A stretch of DNA of 28,675 bases from a virus: the IMG/VR virus record IMGVR_UViG_3300030060_004001, positions 16,886 to 45,560 of that record; one strand, 5' to 3'. Shown piece after piece: positions 1-6,600 of the stretch (the stretch's first letter is position 1; each line of letters begins with the position of its first letter). Below the pieces are notes generated by a model. That model did no database searches. It worked only from the letters and a program-made list of their open reading frames with translations, and was not told the DNA's origin. Both the position numbers and the translations under genes were made by a program.

Positions 1-84
1 GACGAAGAAGATTACGAAAGGTGTGCTGTATTGGATAAAATGTTAAGAGATGGAATTAAGAACGTACCAAAAACAAATAAGTAA
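1..84 (+). CDS. 3' end of an upstream gene (partial, unknown)
   Basis: Frame 1 is open from the window edge and ends in TAA at 82-84, giving 27 C-terminal residues that begin DEEDYERCAVLDKML. It overlaps the start of the helicase gene by 35 nt, an overlap size that recurs in this block, so it is probably the real end of the preceding gene in the same operon. Too little is visible to name a function. Confidence 0.5.
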   Translation, partial: DEEDYERCAVLDKMLRDGIKNVPKTNK

Positions 85-1285
85 AAAAGCAACAAGCATA
101 TTAAATCATTATAAGTTTGTTTACTTAGCAATGGAAGTAAGAACAGGCAAAACATTAACAAGCCTGGATATAGCAAATAATTTTTTAAAAATTCACAATG
201 TATTGTTTATAACTAAAAAGAAAGCTATACCATCCATTGAAGAGGATTATGAAAAGTTAAATCCCAAGTATAGTATTCGTGTAACTAACTACGAACAGCT
301 TCATAACATTGACAAAAGGGCGTGGGACGTGGTTATAGTTGATGAAGCACATTCATTGGGCGCTTTTCCTAAACCAAGTAAAAGAGCGAAACAAGTAAAA
401 GATATTATAATCACATCAAACCCTTACGTAATATTTTTATCAGGCACTCCTACTCCTGAAAGTTTTTCGCAATTTTATCACCAGGTGTATGGTTGCCCGA
501 ACAACCCTTTCAGCAAGTATAAAAACTTTTATCGCTTTGCTGATGATCACGTAACTAAAAGAGATAGAATGATAAACGGGTTTAGGGTAACTGACTATAG
601 TAAAGGAAGAGAAACTATAAAGCATTTGATGCAACCATTTACGATATCTTACACTCAAAAAGAAGCTGGATTTACATCCGAGATAAAGGAAAGGTTTTTG
701 AATGTAGAGATTGATGAATACATTTATGCGATGTGTGAGGAGTTAAAACGTGAAAGAGTAGTCCAGGTAGGAGAAGAGTTTATATTGGCTGACACACCGG
801 TTAAATTAATGTCTAAGCTGCATCAAATGTATAGTGGCACGGTTAAATTTGAAAGTGGAAACACAATGGTGTTAGATACCAGCAAGGCTGAGTACATAAA
901 AAAAACATTTCAAGGTAAAAAGATTGGCGTGTTTTACAAGTTTAAAGCAGAGCTTGATGCACTTAAAAATATTTTTGGCGATAATCTTGTTACTGATCTG
1001 CCTTCTTTTGATGATAATAAAGGGAATGTTATAGCACTTCAAATAGTAAGTGGAAGGGAAGGTATATCTCTTCGTAATGCAGACTACATTGTCTATTATA
1101 ACATAGACTTTAGCGCGACTAGCTATTGGCAAAGCAGAGACAGGATGACTACTAAGACAAGGCTAAACAACAAAGTATATTGGGTGTTTTCAAAAAAAGG
1201 TATTGAGCCTAGAATATACAAGGCGGTTTCTAACAAAAAGGATTATACCCTCAGACACTTTAAAAGAGATTTATTAAGTTTGTAA
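50..1285 (+). CDS. Compact SNF2/SF2-type DNA helicase
   Basis: This 411-aa protein has the two RecA-like domains of a superfamily 2 helicase, with little else attached. The visible motifs are a Q-like element near residues 4-9 (RTYQKQ), Walker A as EVRTGKT at 29-35, a DEAH Walker B at 98-101 preceded by DVVIV, motif III as SGTP at 131-134, motif V as GREGISL near 335, and motif VI as QSRDRM near 361 supplying the arginine finger. The small size and the spacing of the C-terminal motifs resemble phage SNF2-like helicases, which are ATP-driven DNA translocases used in replication, recombination or remodelling. The ATG at 50 overlaps the previous gene by 35 nt and lies only 27 residues before Walker A, so the domain is complete. 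It heads a run of DNA-processing genes with two or three nucleases, which suggests work on phage DNA intermediates. The substrate is not evident. Confidence 0.88.
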   Translation: MELRTYQKQISKKATSILNHYKFVYLAMEVRTGKTLTSLDIANNFLKIHNVLFITKKKAIPSIEEDYEKLNPKYSIRVTNYEQLHNIDKRAWDVVIVDEAHSLGAFPKPSKRAKQVKDIIITSNPYVIFLSGTPTPESFSQFYHQVYGCPNNPFSKYKNFYRFADDHVTKRDRMINGFRVTDYSKGRETIKHLMQPFTISYTQKEAGFTSEIKERFLNVEIDEYIYAMCEELKRERVVQVGEEFILADTPVKLMSKLHQMYSGTVKFESGNTMVLDTSKAEYIKKTFQGKKIGVFYKFKAELDALKNIFGDNLVTDLPSFDDNKGNVIALQIVSGREGISLRNADYIVYYNIDFSATSYWQSRDRMTTKTRLNNKVYWVFSKKGIEPRIYKAVSNKKDYTLRHFKRDLLSL

Positions 1286-1287
1286 TT

Positions 1288-1434
1288 ATGAAAGACGTAA
1301 GAGACATAGCTGATAAAATATCTTTTAAGTTGTTAGCAACTAATAAACATCCTGATTATGAGTGGCTTGTAAGTTATTTAATAAAACAATTAATAGATGA
1401 AAGAGAAAGAGATCAAATTTATAGAGAACCTTAA
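1288..1434 (+). CDS. Small hypothetical protein (48 aa)
   Basis: A 48-codon frame starts at ATG 1288, two bases after the helicase stop, and ends in TAA at 1432-1434. It encodes a charged peptide starting MKDVRDIADKISFKLL and ending DERERDQIYREP, predicted to be mostly helical and soluble, with no signal or membrane segment. It fills what would otherwise be a 111-nt gap and overlaps the next gene by 38 nt, in line with the packing of this block. I do not recognise a family. The evidence is position and an open frame only. Confidence 0.5.
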   Translation: MKDVRDIADKISFKLLATNKHPDYEWLVSYLIKQLIDERERDQIYREP

Positions 1435-1795
1435 TAAAAGATTCAATAAGTATTTAGTACCATCTGAAGATGATTTCGATGTGTATGATGCATACAACGA
1501 AAACTCGATTCTGGAAATAAAGATAAGAGATAAAGCATATGACACTAAATTTCTACAAGTAGACAAATGCTTTCAACTCTTAATGGTAGGTGAAGCAAAC
1601 AATAAAAGACCATTTTATGTGGTGAGTGATCCTGAAGGTATATACGTGTACGACCTGTTTGATCTGAAAGAAAATTTGCTAAATAAACCAATCCATAAAA
1701 TAAAATGTCCTTACAGAACAGAATTTGCAAATAATATTTTTGTAGAGAAATATTTTTATGAATTAACAAAAGAGGAGGGGAGGTATTTTAAGTGA
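1397..1795 (+). CDS. Hypothetical protein, possible PD-(D/E)XK nuclease-like fold
   Basis: This is a 132-aa soluble protein. Residues 32-42 contain D-x(7)-E-I-K (DAYNENSILEIK), and further lysines follow in KAYDTKF and QVDK. A short strand carrying ExK after an upstream acidic residue is the core signature of PD-(D/E)XK restriction-type nucleases. The following segment (CFQLLMVGEANNKRPFYVVSD) could be the next helix and strand of that fold. This is a weak motif reading and not a family match, so nuclease activity is an inference. It lies between a helicase and a VRR-NUC nuclease, and a DNA-processing role would fit. The ATG at 1397 overlaps the 48-aa frame. Its stop codon overlaps the GTG of the next gene (GTGA), so the two are probably translationally coupled. 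Confidence 0.75.
   Translation: MKEKEIKFIENLNKRFNKYLVPSEDDFDVYDAYNENSILEIKIRDKAYDTKFLQVDKCFQLLMVGEANNKRPFYVVSDPEGIYVYDLFDLKENLLNKPIHKIKCPYRTEFANNIFVEKYFYELTKEEGRYFK
1771..1783 (+). promoter_or_regulatory. Strong Shine-Dalgarno for the 49-aa gene
   Basis: The purine run GAGGAGGGGAGG ends 8 nt before the GTG start at 1792. It is the clearest Shine-Dalgarno in the window. Nearly all other starts have only A/T-rich leaders, the usual state in Bacteroidota. It lies inside the end of the preceding gene and supports GTG 1792 as a real start. Confidence 0.6.
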
Positions 1796-1941
1796 AAAAA
1801 AGATCATTAAACGAGTATCGACAATCAAAAGATTACGGTTATAAAAATCCAAAACGTAAGAAACTATCAATCAAAGAGTTATGTAAGATGTATCCAAACA
1901 ATGCTGATTTGGGAGCTGTAATAAGAGAAATGTTTTTATAA
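1792..1941 (+). CDS. Small basic hypothetical protein (49 aa, GTG start)
   Basis: This 49-codon frame starts at GTG 1792 and overlaps the previous stop as GTGA. It ends in TAA at 1939-1941. The N-terminal half is strongly basic (KKRSLNEY, KNPKRKK) and is followed by an amphipathic segment (SIKELCKMYPNNADLGAVIREMF) that could be a small helical domain. The GTG start is chosen because a purine-rich Shine-Dalgarno sits 8 nt upstream. The basic charge suggests nucleic-acid or phosphate contacts, but I recognise no family. The next gene follows after a short gap that contains a promoter-like box. Confidence 0.6.
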   Translation: MKKRSLNEYRQSKDYGYKNPKRKKLSIKELCKMYPNNADLGAVIREMFL

Positions 1942-1947
1942 TTTTCA

Positions 1948-1955
1948 TAACTTTG
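1948..1955 (+). promoter_or_regulatory. Candidate Bacteroidota -7 promoter element (TAACTTTG)
   Basis: TAACTTTG matches TAnnTTTG, the -7 element of the primary sigma factor in Bacteroidota, and lies in the 19-nt gap before the VRR-NUC gene. Only 5 nt separate it from the ATG at 1961, so a transcript from here would be leaderless or nearly so. I see no clear -33 TTTG partner at the usual spacing, so the call rests on one box. Confidence 0.4.
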
Positions 1956-1960
1956 TTTTT

Positions 1961-2209
1961 ATGAAAGAATCTGAGATTCAGAATAAAAGAATAAAAGAAT
2001 TAGAGCAGAAAGGATATTACGTAATCAAATTAAAATTAACTAACAAAAACGGGATACCAGATATATTAGCTATTCCGAAGGGATCAAATGTTTTGTTCTC
2101 TGAAATAAAAAAACCTGGTAAAAAATTATCTGGACTTCAAAAGTTTAGATTGCAAGAGCTAGAACGTTATGGATTTAGAACAGAAGTATACACAGGAGAT
2201 GATCTATGA
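1961..2209 (+). CDS. VRR-NUC domain nuclease
   Basis: This 82-aa protein is essentially a bare VRR-NUC domain. It has the family's metal-binding core: GIPD with Asp34 (residues 31-34), FSEIK with Glu48 and Lys50, and a following LSGLQ with Gln60. The C-terminal pattern RLQELERYGFRTEVYTG is also typical. VRR-NUC is a PD-(D/E)XK-superfamily nuclease domain found in FAN1 and in many stand-alone phage proteins; phage versions are thought to cut structured DNA such as Holliday junctions. The usual length of stand-alone phage forms is about 80-110 aa, so this one is complete. ATG 1961 is the only start that keeps the N-terminal helix, and a promoter-like box sits just upstream. It lies three genes after the SNF2-type helicase, in keeping with junction processing during replication or before packaging. 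Confidence 0.9.
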   Translation: MKESEIQNKRIKELEQKGYYVIKLKLTNKNGIPDILAIPKGSNVLFSEIKKPGKKLSGLQKFRLQELERYGFRTEVYTGDDL

Positions 2210-2600
2210 AGTAGAGGACTACTTTATGAGAAAACTACAAAATGATTTTCAGCTAGATGTTTCTTTAAAAATAGCTGAATTAATTAATCAAACTGTGCAC
2301 CAAATAAAACCAAACTCAAAAGTAGTAGAAGGTCACGATGATTTAAAAACAGCTTTACAAGAAGATATATATACGGTAGATTATTACGGAGGTGTTATCC
2401 ACACTGAAAAAATTCCCACCTTTTTTGAGTTGGAGGTAGAAACTTTACTTACAGAAGACCAGCCTCTTGTTGCTTTAATAGATATAAAAGAAGTGGAATG
2501 TGATAGATACTTAGATTTAATCAACAAAAAAAAATATCTAAATGAATCAATTAAATATAATAAAACAGAAGATAGAAGAGTTATACGATCTCAATCTTGA
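2169..2600 (+). CDS. Hypothetical protein (143 aa)
   Basis: I do not recognise a family. The protein is acidic and mixed alpha/beta. It has an N-terminal helical segment (EVEDYFMRKLQNDF), a central VKTALQED-like helical part, a short beta stretch (YTVDYYGGVIHTEKIPTFFELEVETLL) and a basic C-terminus (KTEDRRVIRSQS). The ATG at 2169 gives a 41-nt overlap with the VRR-NUC gene. ATG 2199 (MIYEVEDYF) is a possible alternative with an 11-nt overlap and an AGGAG directly before it, although that spacing is too short for a normal Shine-Dalgarno. Overlaps of 35-59 nt occur elsewhere in this block, so I keep the longer form. Its last 59 nt overlap the DnaA-like gene, and a perfect DnaA box lies inside it. 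Confidence 0.75.
   Translation: MDLEQKYTQEMIYEVEDYFMRKLQNDFQLDVSLKIAELINQTVHQIKPNSKVVEGHDDLKTALQEDIYTVDYYGGVIHTEKIPTFFELEVETLLTEDQPLVALIDIKEVECDRYLDLINKKKYLNESIKYNKTEDRRVIRSQS
2395..2403 (+). promoter_or_regulatory. Perfect DnaA box (TTATCCACA)
   Basis: The 9-mer is identical to the consensus high-affinity DnaA box. It lies about 140 nt upstream of a gene encoding a DnaA domain IV homologue, inside the preceding reading frame. A partial match on the opposite strand (TGTGGATAT) occurs at 3492-3500. A single exact 9-mer in a window this size could be chance, so origin or autoregulatory function is only a suggestion. Confidence 0.4.
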
Positions 2601-2916
2601 AAAAAAAACTCGAAAAAGAGAATACGTAGAGGCAAGAAGTTTATTTTGTAAAATCTGTAGAGACACACTCAATGTTACTTTTCAACAAATAGGAAATGTT
2701 ATCAATAAAAACCACGCCACAGCAGTTTATTATAAAAAAACTATAGAAAACTTAATGACATACGATAAGGATATCGTAAATAATTACAATGAAATTTTAC
2801 AAAAACTGCATTTGGAAGAAGAAAATTTTGATCATCTTGACAAAGATGAACTAAAAACCTTAATAAAAAGTTTGAAAAAAGAAAATAAATTATTAAAATT
2901 ACAACTACAAAAATGA
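2542..2916 (+). CDS. DnaA domain IV (DNA-binding) protein with C-terminal coiled coil
   Basis: Residues 23-75 of this 124-aa protein match the C-terminal helix-turn-helix domain of the replication initiator DnaA. Visible features are TRKREYVEARSLFCKICRD, then FQQIGNVINKNHATAVYYKK, where KNHATAV corresponds to the (R/K)DHTTV signature that reads the DnaA box. The AAA+ ATPase domain is absent. In its place is a charged tail ending in a leucine-heptad segment (LIKSLKKENKLLKLQLQK), likely a dimerising coiled coil. A DNA-binding part without the ATPase could compete with host DnaA, recognise a phage origin, or repress transcription; the sequence does not decide. ATG 2542 is the only ATG upstream of the domain, which fixes a 59-nt overlap with the previous gene. 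A consensus DnaA box lies at 2395-2403. Confidence 0.82.
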   Translation: MNQLNIIKQKIEELYDLNLEKKTRKREYVEARSLFCKICRDTLNVTFQQIGNVINKNHATAVYYKKTIENLMTYDKDIVNNYNEILQKLHLEEENFDHLDKDELKTLIKSLKKENKLLKLQLQK

Positions 2917-3155
2917 GAGAATTGCCCTACACTTACGATGACATAGAAAAAATAATGAACTTTTCTTCTTGGTCTAGTCGAGAAAAGATTGACGAGATGT
3001 TAAGAATTGATTGTAATTTATATGCTCATTTAGGAAAAGACTCCACCAAAACAGACAAAGAAAATGTAAAGAAAAAATCTCGTAATATATATAGATCTAT
3101 TAAAACCATAGATCATTCAATGGGCGAGAGTTTTTTACAGGCTATGGATAAGTAA
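2913..3155 (+). CDS. Hypothetical protein (80 aa)
   Basis: This 80-aa soluble protein begins MRELPYTYDDIEKIMNF and has a helical, charged composition with a lysine-rich middle (KTDKENVKKKSRN). It starts in an ATGA overlap with the stop of the DnaA-like gene, so translation is probably coupled and the two products may work together. No family is recognised, and no signal peptide, membrane segment or metal-binding cluster is present. Confidence 0.75.
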   Translation: MRELPYTYDDIEKIMNFSSWSSREKIDEMLRIDCNLYAHLGKDSTKTDKENVKKKSRNIYRSIKTIDHSMGESFLQAMDK

Positions 3156-3156
3156 A

Positions 3157-3309
3157 ATGAATCAACACGTGACCTACGTTAACTTCGTTATGAAACAGAT
3201 TAACGATTGCACTGATGCAATATATGAAGATCTTATGGATCAAGAACAGGTGGAGGTCAACAAACATTGTGATAAATTAATTAAACTTTTGCGAGACATT
3301 AAAGAATGA
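3157..3309 (+). CDS. Small hypothetical protein (50 aa)
   Basis: A 50-codon frame starts at ATG 3157, one base after the previous stop, and ends in TGA at 3307-3309 in an ATGA overlap with the HNH gene. It encodes MNQHVTYVNFVMKQIN followed by an acidic then basic helical segment ending KLIKLLRDIKE. The perfect fit between neighbours at both ends, and the otherwise empty 150-nt gap, argue that it is a real gene. Function is unknown. The long predicted helix suggests a small regulatory or adaptor peptide, with no direct evidence. Confidence 0.6.
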   Translation: MNQHVTYVNFVMKQINDCTDAIYEDLMDQEQVEVNKHCDKLIKLLRDIKE

Positions 3310-3680
3310 AAGTCTGCAACACTTGTCACAAAAAAAAACCACTTGATCATTATTGGTCAGCAGGAATTAAAAACGGCAAGAAGCATTACAGAGCTAAATG
3401 TAAAGAGTGTTACAACAAAGTAAAAGCTCATCTTAGATATCGTAACAGAGACTGGCTAACATCTTACAAGGAGGACTTGTCGTGTTGCAAGTGTGGATAT
3501 TCTAAAAAGACTCACCCAACCTTTAGCACCAGGGCTTTAGAGTTTCATCATAGAGAAGACAACAAAGAGTTCGAGGTAAGCAATGGTGTTCACAGCGGAT
3601 TATCAATAAGCACTATCCAAGCAGAAATTGACAAATGTATTGTGGTATGCTCAAGATGTCATATGGAAATCCACTCTTAG
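3306..3680 (+). CDS. HNH endonuclease with N-terminal zinc ribbon-like motif
   Basis: This 124-aa protein has two parts. Residues 4-36 carry CxxC (CNTC) and a second CxxC (CKEC), consistent with a zinc knuckle; the same N-terminal motif occurs in many phage HNH proteins. Residues 60-123 form the HNH (beta-beta-alpha metal) nuclease: CCKCG, then ALEFHH with the catalytic-type histidine pair, and C-terminal KCIVVCSRCHMEIH supplying structural cysteines and the last histidine. The HH, N-rich loop and CxxCH-x3-H order fits the family. Such enzymes nick or cut DNA and in tailed phages can be homing endonucleases or packaging partners of terminase. It is the last gene of the rightward block and ends 3 nt from the convergent giant virion gene, a position where a mobile homing gene could also have inserted. 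Confidence 0.88.
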   Translation: MKVCNTCHKKKPLDHYWSAGIKNGKKHYRAKCKECYNKVKAHLRYRNRDWLTSYKEDLSCCKCGYSKKTHPTFSTRALEFHHREDNKEFEVSNGVHSGLSISTIQAEIDKCIVVCSRCHMEIHS

Positions 3681-3683
3681 TTT

Positions 3684-6600
3684 TTACTTATATCCTTCTA
3701 ATTGTTTTTGATAACCTTTAACCCAAGTTTTATATTGTTCCTCTGCATCATCAGATTTTGGATCTATACTTAGATCTCCCATCATTCTTTGTTTAAATTG
3801 AATAGCAGTTTCTCCTTGTCCATAATCCATTAATAAACGATCATTTCTTGATTTTAATATATCGTAAGTTTCTTTTTCATCGTCTGTCAACCCTTTTGTT
3901 TTTTGTTTTTCTGCATAATTTTTCTGCAAATTTTTATAGAAAGATCTATGGAAAGAAGTTTCTAAATTAGGTGGATCAAAATTATTTCCTTGTTTAGATC
4001 CTTTCATAATTATTTGAACATCCCTAGCTGGTATACCTTTGTTTATTAATATCGTTACTACATCTCCTCCGGGAACTTTACCCACTTCCATCATAGCGTT
4101 AACTTTTAAAGCTAATGTTTTAAGTTCCTCTTTGTACACTTTATTACGACTGTCATAATATTCTCGTAGTTCTACAGGCATTATATTTTTATTATTTACC
4201 CCTTCAGCAACTATATTTTTTAATCTTATATCTCCCTTTTTTCTTTCAATTATTCCTTTTAAATCTTTTTCTGTTTTTAATAAATTTTCTCCATTATTAT
4301 CATTAAAGAACTGGTCGTAATTGTTATATCCTAAATCTCTAATTGCTGATAAATTATTTCTGTCAACTGCATAACTTAATTCATTTTCTTTTTGTTCAGA
4401 TTCAAAAACAGTGTATTCTAAATTCTTTCTCATATCTAATTCATACGGCTTAAGTCCTATTAAAGCCATACCAATATCACCACTATACCCTTCATTTCGA
4501 AGTTTCTTAACATATTTAGCCATACTAGGAGTAAATCTCTTCAGAGCATACTCAAGAGATTTCATTCCTTTTACAAAATCAGAATCTCCTTTTAAATATA
4601 TAGGATTTCCATAGTTGTTTTTCCCCGATGTTATTTCAGTCGCTACTTGAACACCAATGTCCCCTGCAAAAAATTGAGTTGATAATTCATCTACAATATT
4701 TAATGTTACATCAGTAAATGACTCACCATTGCTTATTGCATTAAATAATTTTTCCTTAGCTCCAAAAGGATTTGACGCTGATAAATCAAAATATCTATAT
4801 ACTCCACCTTGTAATTTTTTATTTTTCGCAATCGCGTCAGCAGCCGCATCAGATATATATGGATTTTCTTCTTTTTGTTTTTCGATAATTTCTTTTTCTG
4901 AAATAGCATCATCCACTGAGATAGGTAATATGTTTGAGTTGGTTTGCCAAGGAGCGCGGAATACTCTCATTTTATCTAAAGCTATTTCTCCTTCAGGAGT
5001 TTTTGGATCTAACTCATCATCGTCTGATCCTAACGTTGAAAGAACAGAGGCTATCAAACCTTGAGAGACAGCAATAGCAGCTAATCTTTTACTTCCAATT
5101 TTTCTTATGTTAGGATTATCACTATTGAGTTCATCATATGCTAATTTTAAATTTGAAAATTGAACTCTGTATGATTCATAAGTAAAGGAAACGAATGGAG
5201 ATATAATTGGTAAATATTTAGTGGCCTGCACTAATTGTGGTATTTTATTCCAATTAGGGTATATTTCTGAGGCATTTTCAACGGCTTTATCAAATACTAT
5301 TTTCTTTTCTTCTTCAGTTAATTCAGAAACTTTTTTATTGTATAAAGCTTTAGCATAGGATTCAGCTTCATTCCAAGCTCCGTATATTTTCCAGAAATCA
5401 TCTTCCATTTGGTAAAGGCTTTGAGCTTTTTTACCAATTTTAAATTTATCATATATTCGTTGCCAAGTAGTTTTACGAGAAGTTTCATCAACTAAGCTTT
5501 GCTCAGGACTTTTATTAAGTAAACTTTTTATTTCTCCAAATTGAGCATCAGCGCCTAGTAATCCTTTTTCAGACATTACTTTATAAAAGTCTTCATCAAA
5601 ATTATTTTTTAAACTATTGTAAGTATCTTTAAATTTAGCAATGTTTATATGACCATTATTCAATGCTATACCTGTGTTACCAAAAAAGTTTATAGCGTGA
5701 GTAGGTAAATTGTATACAGTAAATATTTGTTTGTAAAACGCTTGAAACTTTTTATAACCATTAACTAAAGTTGTAAGTACGTCTTTTGTATTTTCTTGTA
5801 AATTTTTTCCATTCAGTTCATTTTTCACTTCTTCAGTGGTATAATATTTTTTACCCCCTATTTCAACTTCTGCCGTGTACACATCTCTTCCTTTATCACC
5901 AAAATCTTTTAGCCCTTGTTCAATAGCTTGATCTTCGGAATCAAACATAAAGCCATTCTTTTTTCCATATTCTACAACATCGTTTATCTTTTCTGCATTT
6001 TTTATTAAATTAGCTTGAGTCATTATAGTAGTTATAAACACACTAGAAGGGTCACCAAACTGACCTAAAGCCATTCTCATTTCAACGCTCAAATCTCCTT
6101 TAGATTTTACCTTTGGATTTCTAATGCCATTGCTAATTTCATTAGTAGGAGTTTTAGTCATTATGTCATCCAATATGTTTCTTGCTTTTGCCATAGCAAC
6201 CTCATCAGACATTTCAGGATTAGTTCTTTTTATTTCTTGATATATTTCTTGAGCGGCTTGATCTTTTAATTCTTCCGTTACTTCATCAGCCCAGTTTTTG
6301 TCAGTAAAGTTTTTATACTTTCTAGCAACATAAGTACCTAAATTTTCTTCTACTGCTTTACGCTGTTCATCGGAAAGTATATTTGCGTTTTGATCCGCTA
6401 CTAATAAATAAACACTTAACTGATCAATCATATTCCTCATCTCATTTACATTGTCCAGTATCTCTTGATCAATTGGAATAATTTCATCATTGTTTATTTG
6501 ATCTTGCACCCTAGAAATTCTTTCCATAGAATCTTCCAAGTTTATTAAGTTTCTTTTTGCAAACTCAATAGCAGATTCCATTTCTTTTAATTCCTTTTCT

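Noticed and set aside
3492-3500. Second DnaA box on the minus strand (TGTGGATAT)
   Set aside because: It has one mismatch to the consensus at the last position and lies inside the HNH zinc-ligand coding sequence. I found no cluster of boxes around it.
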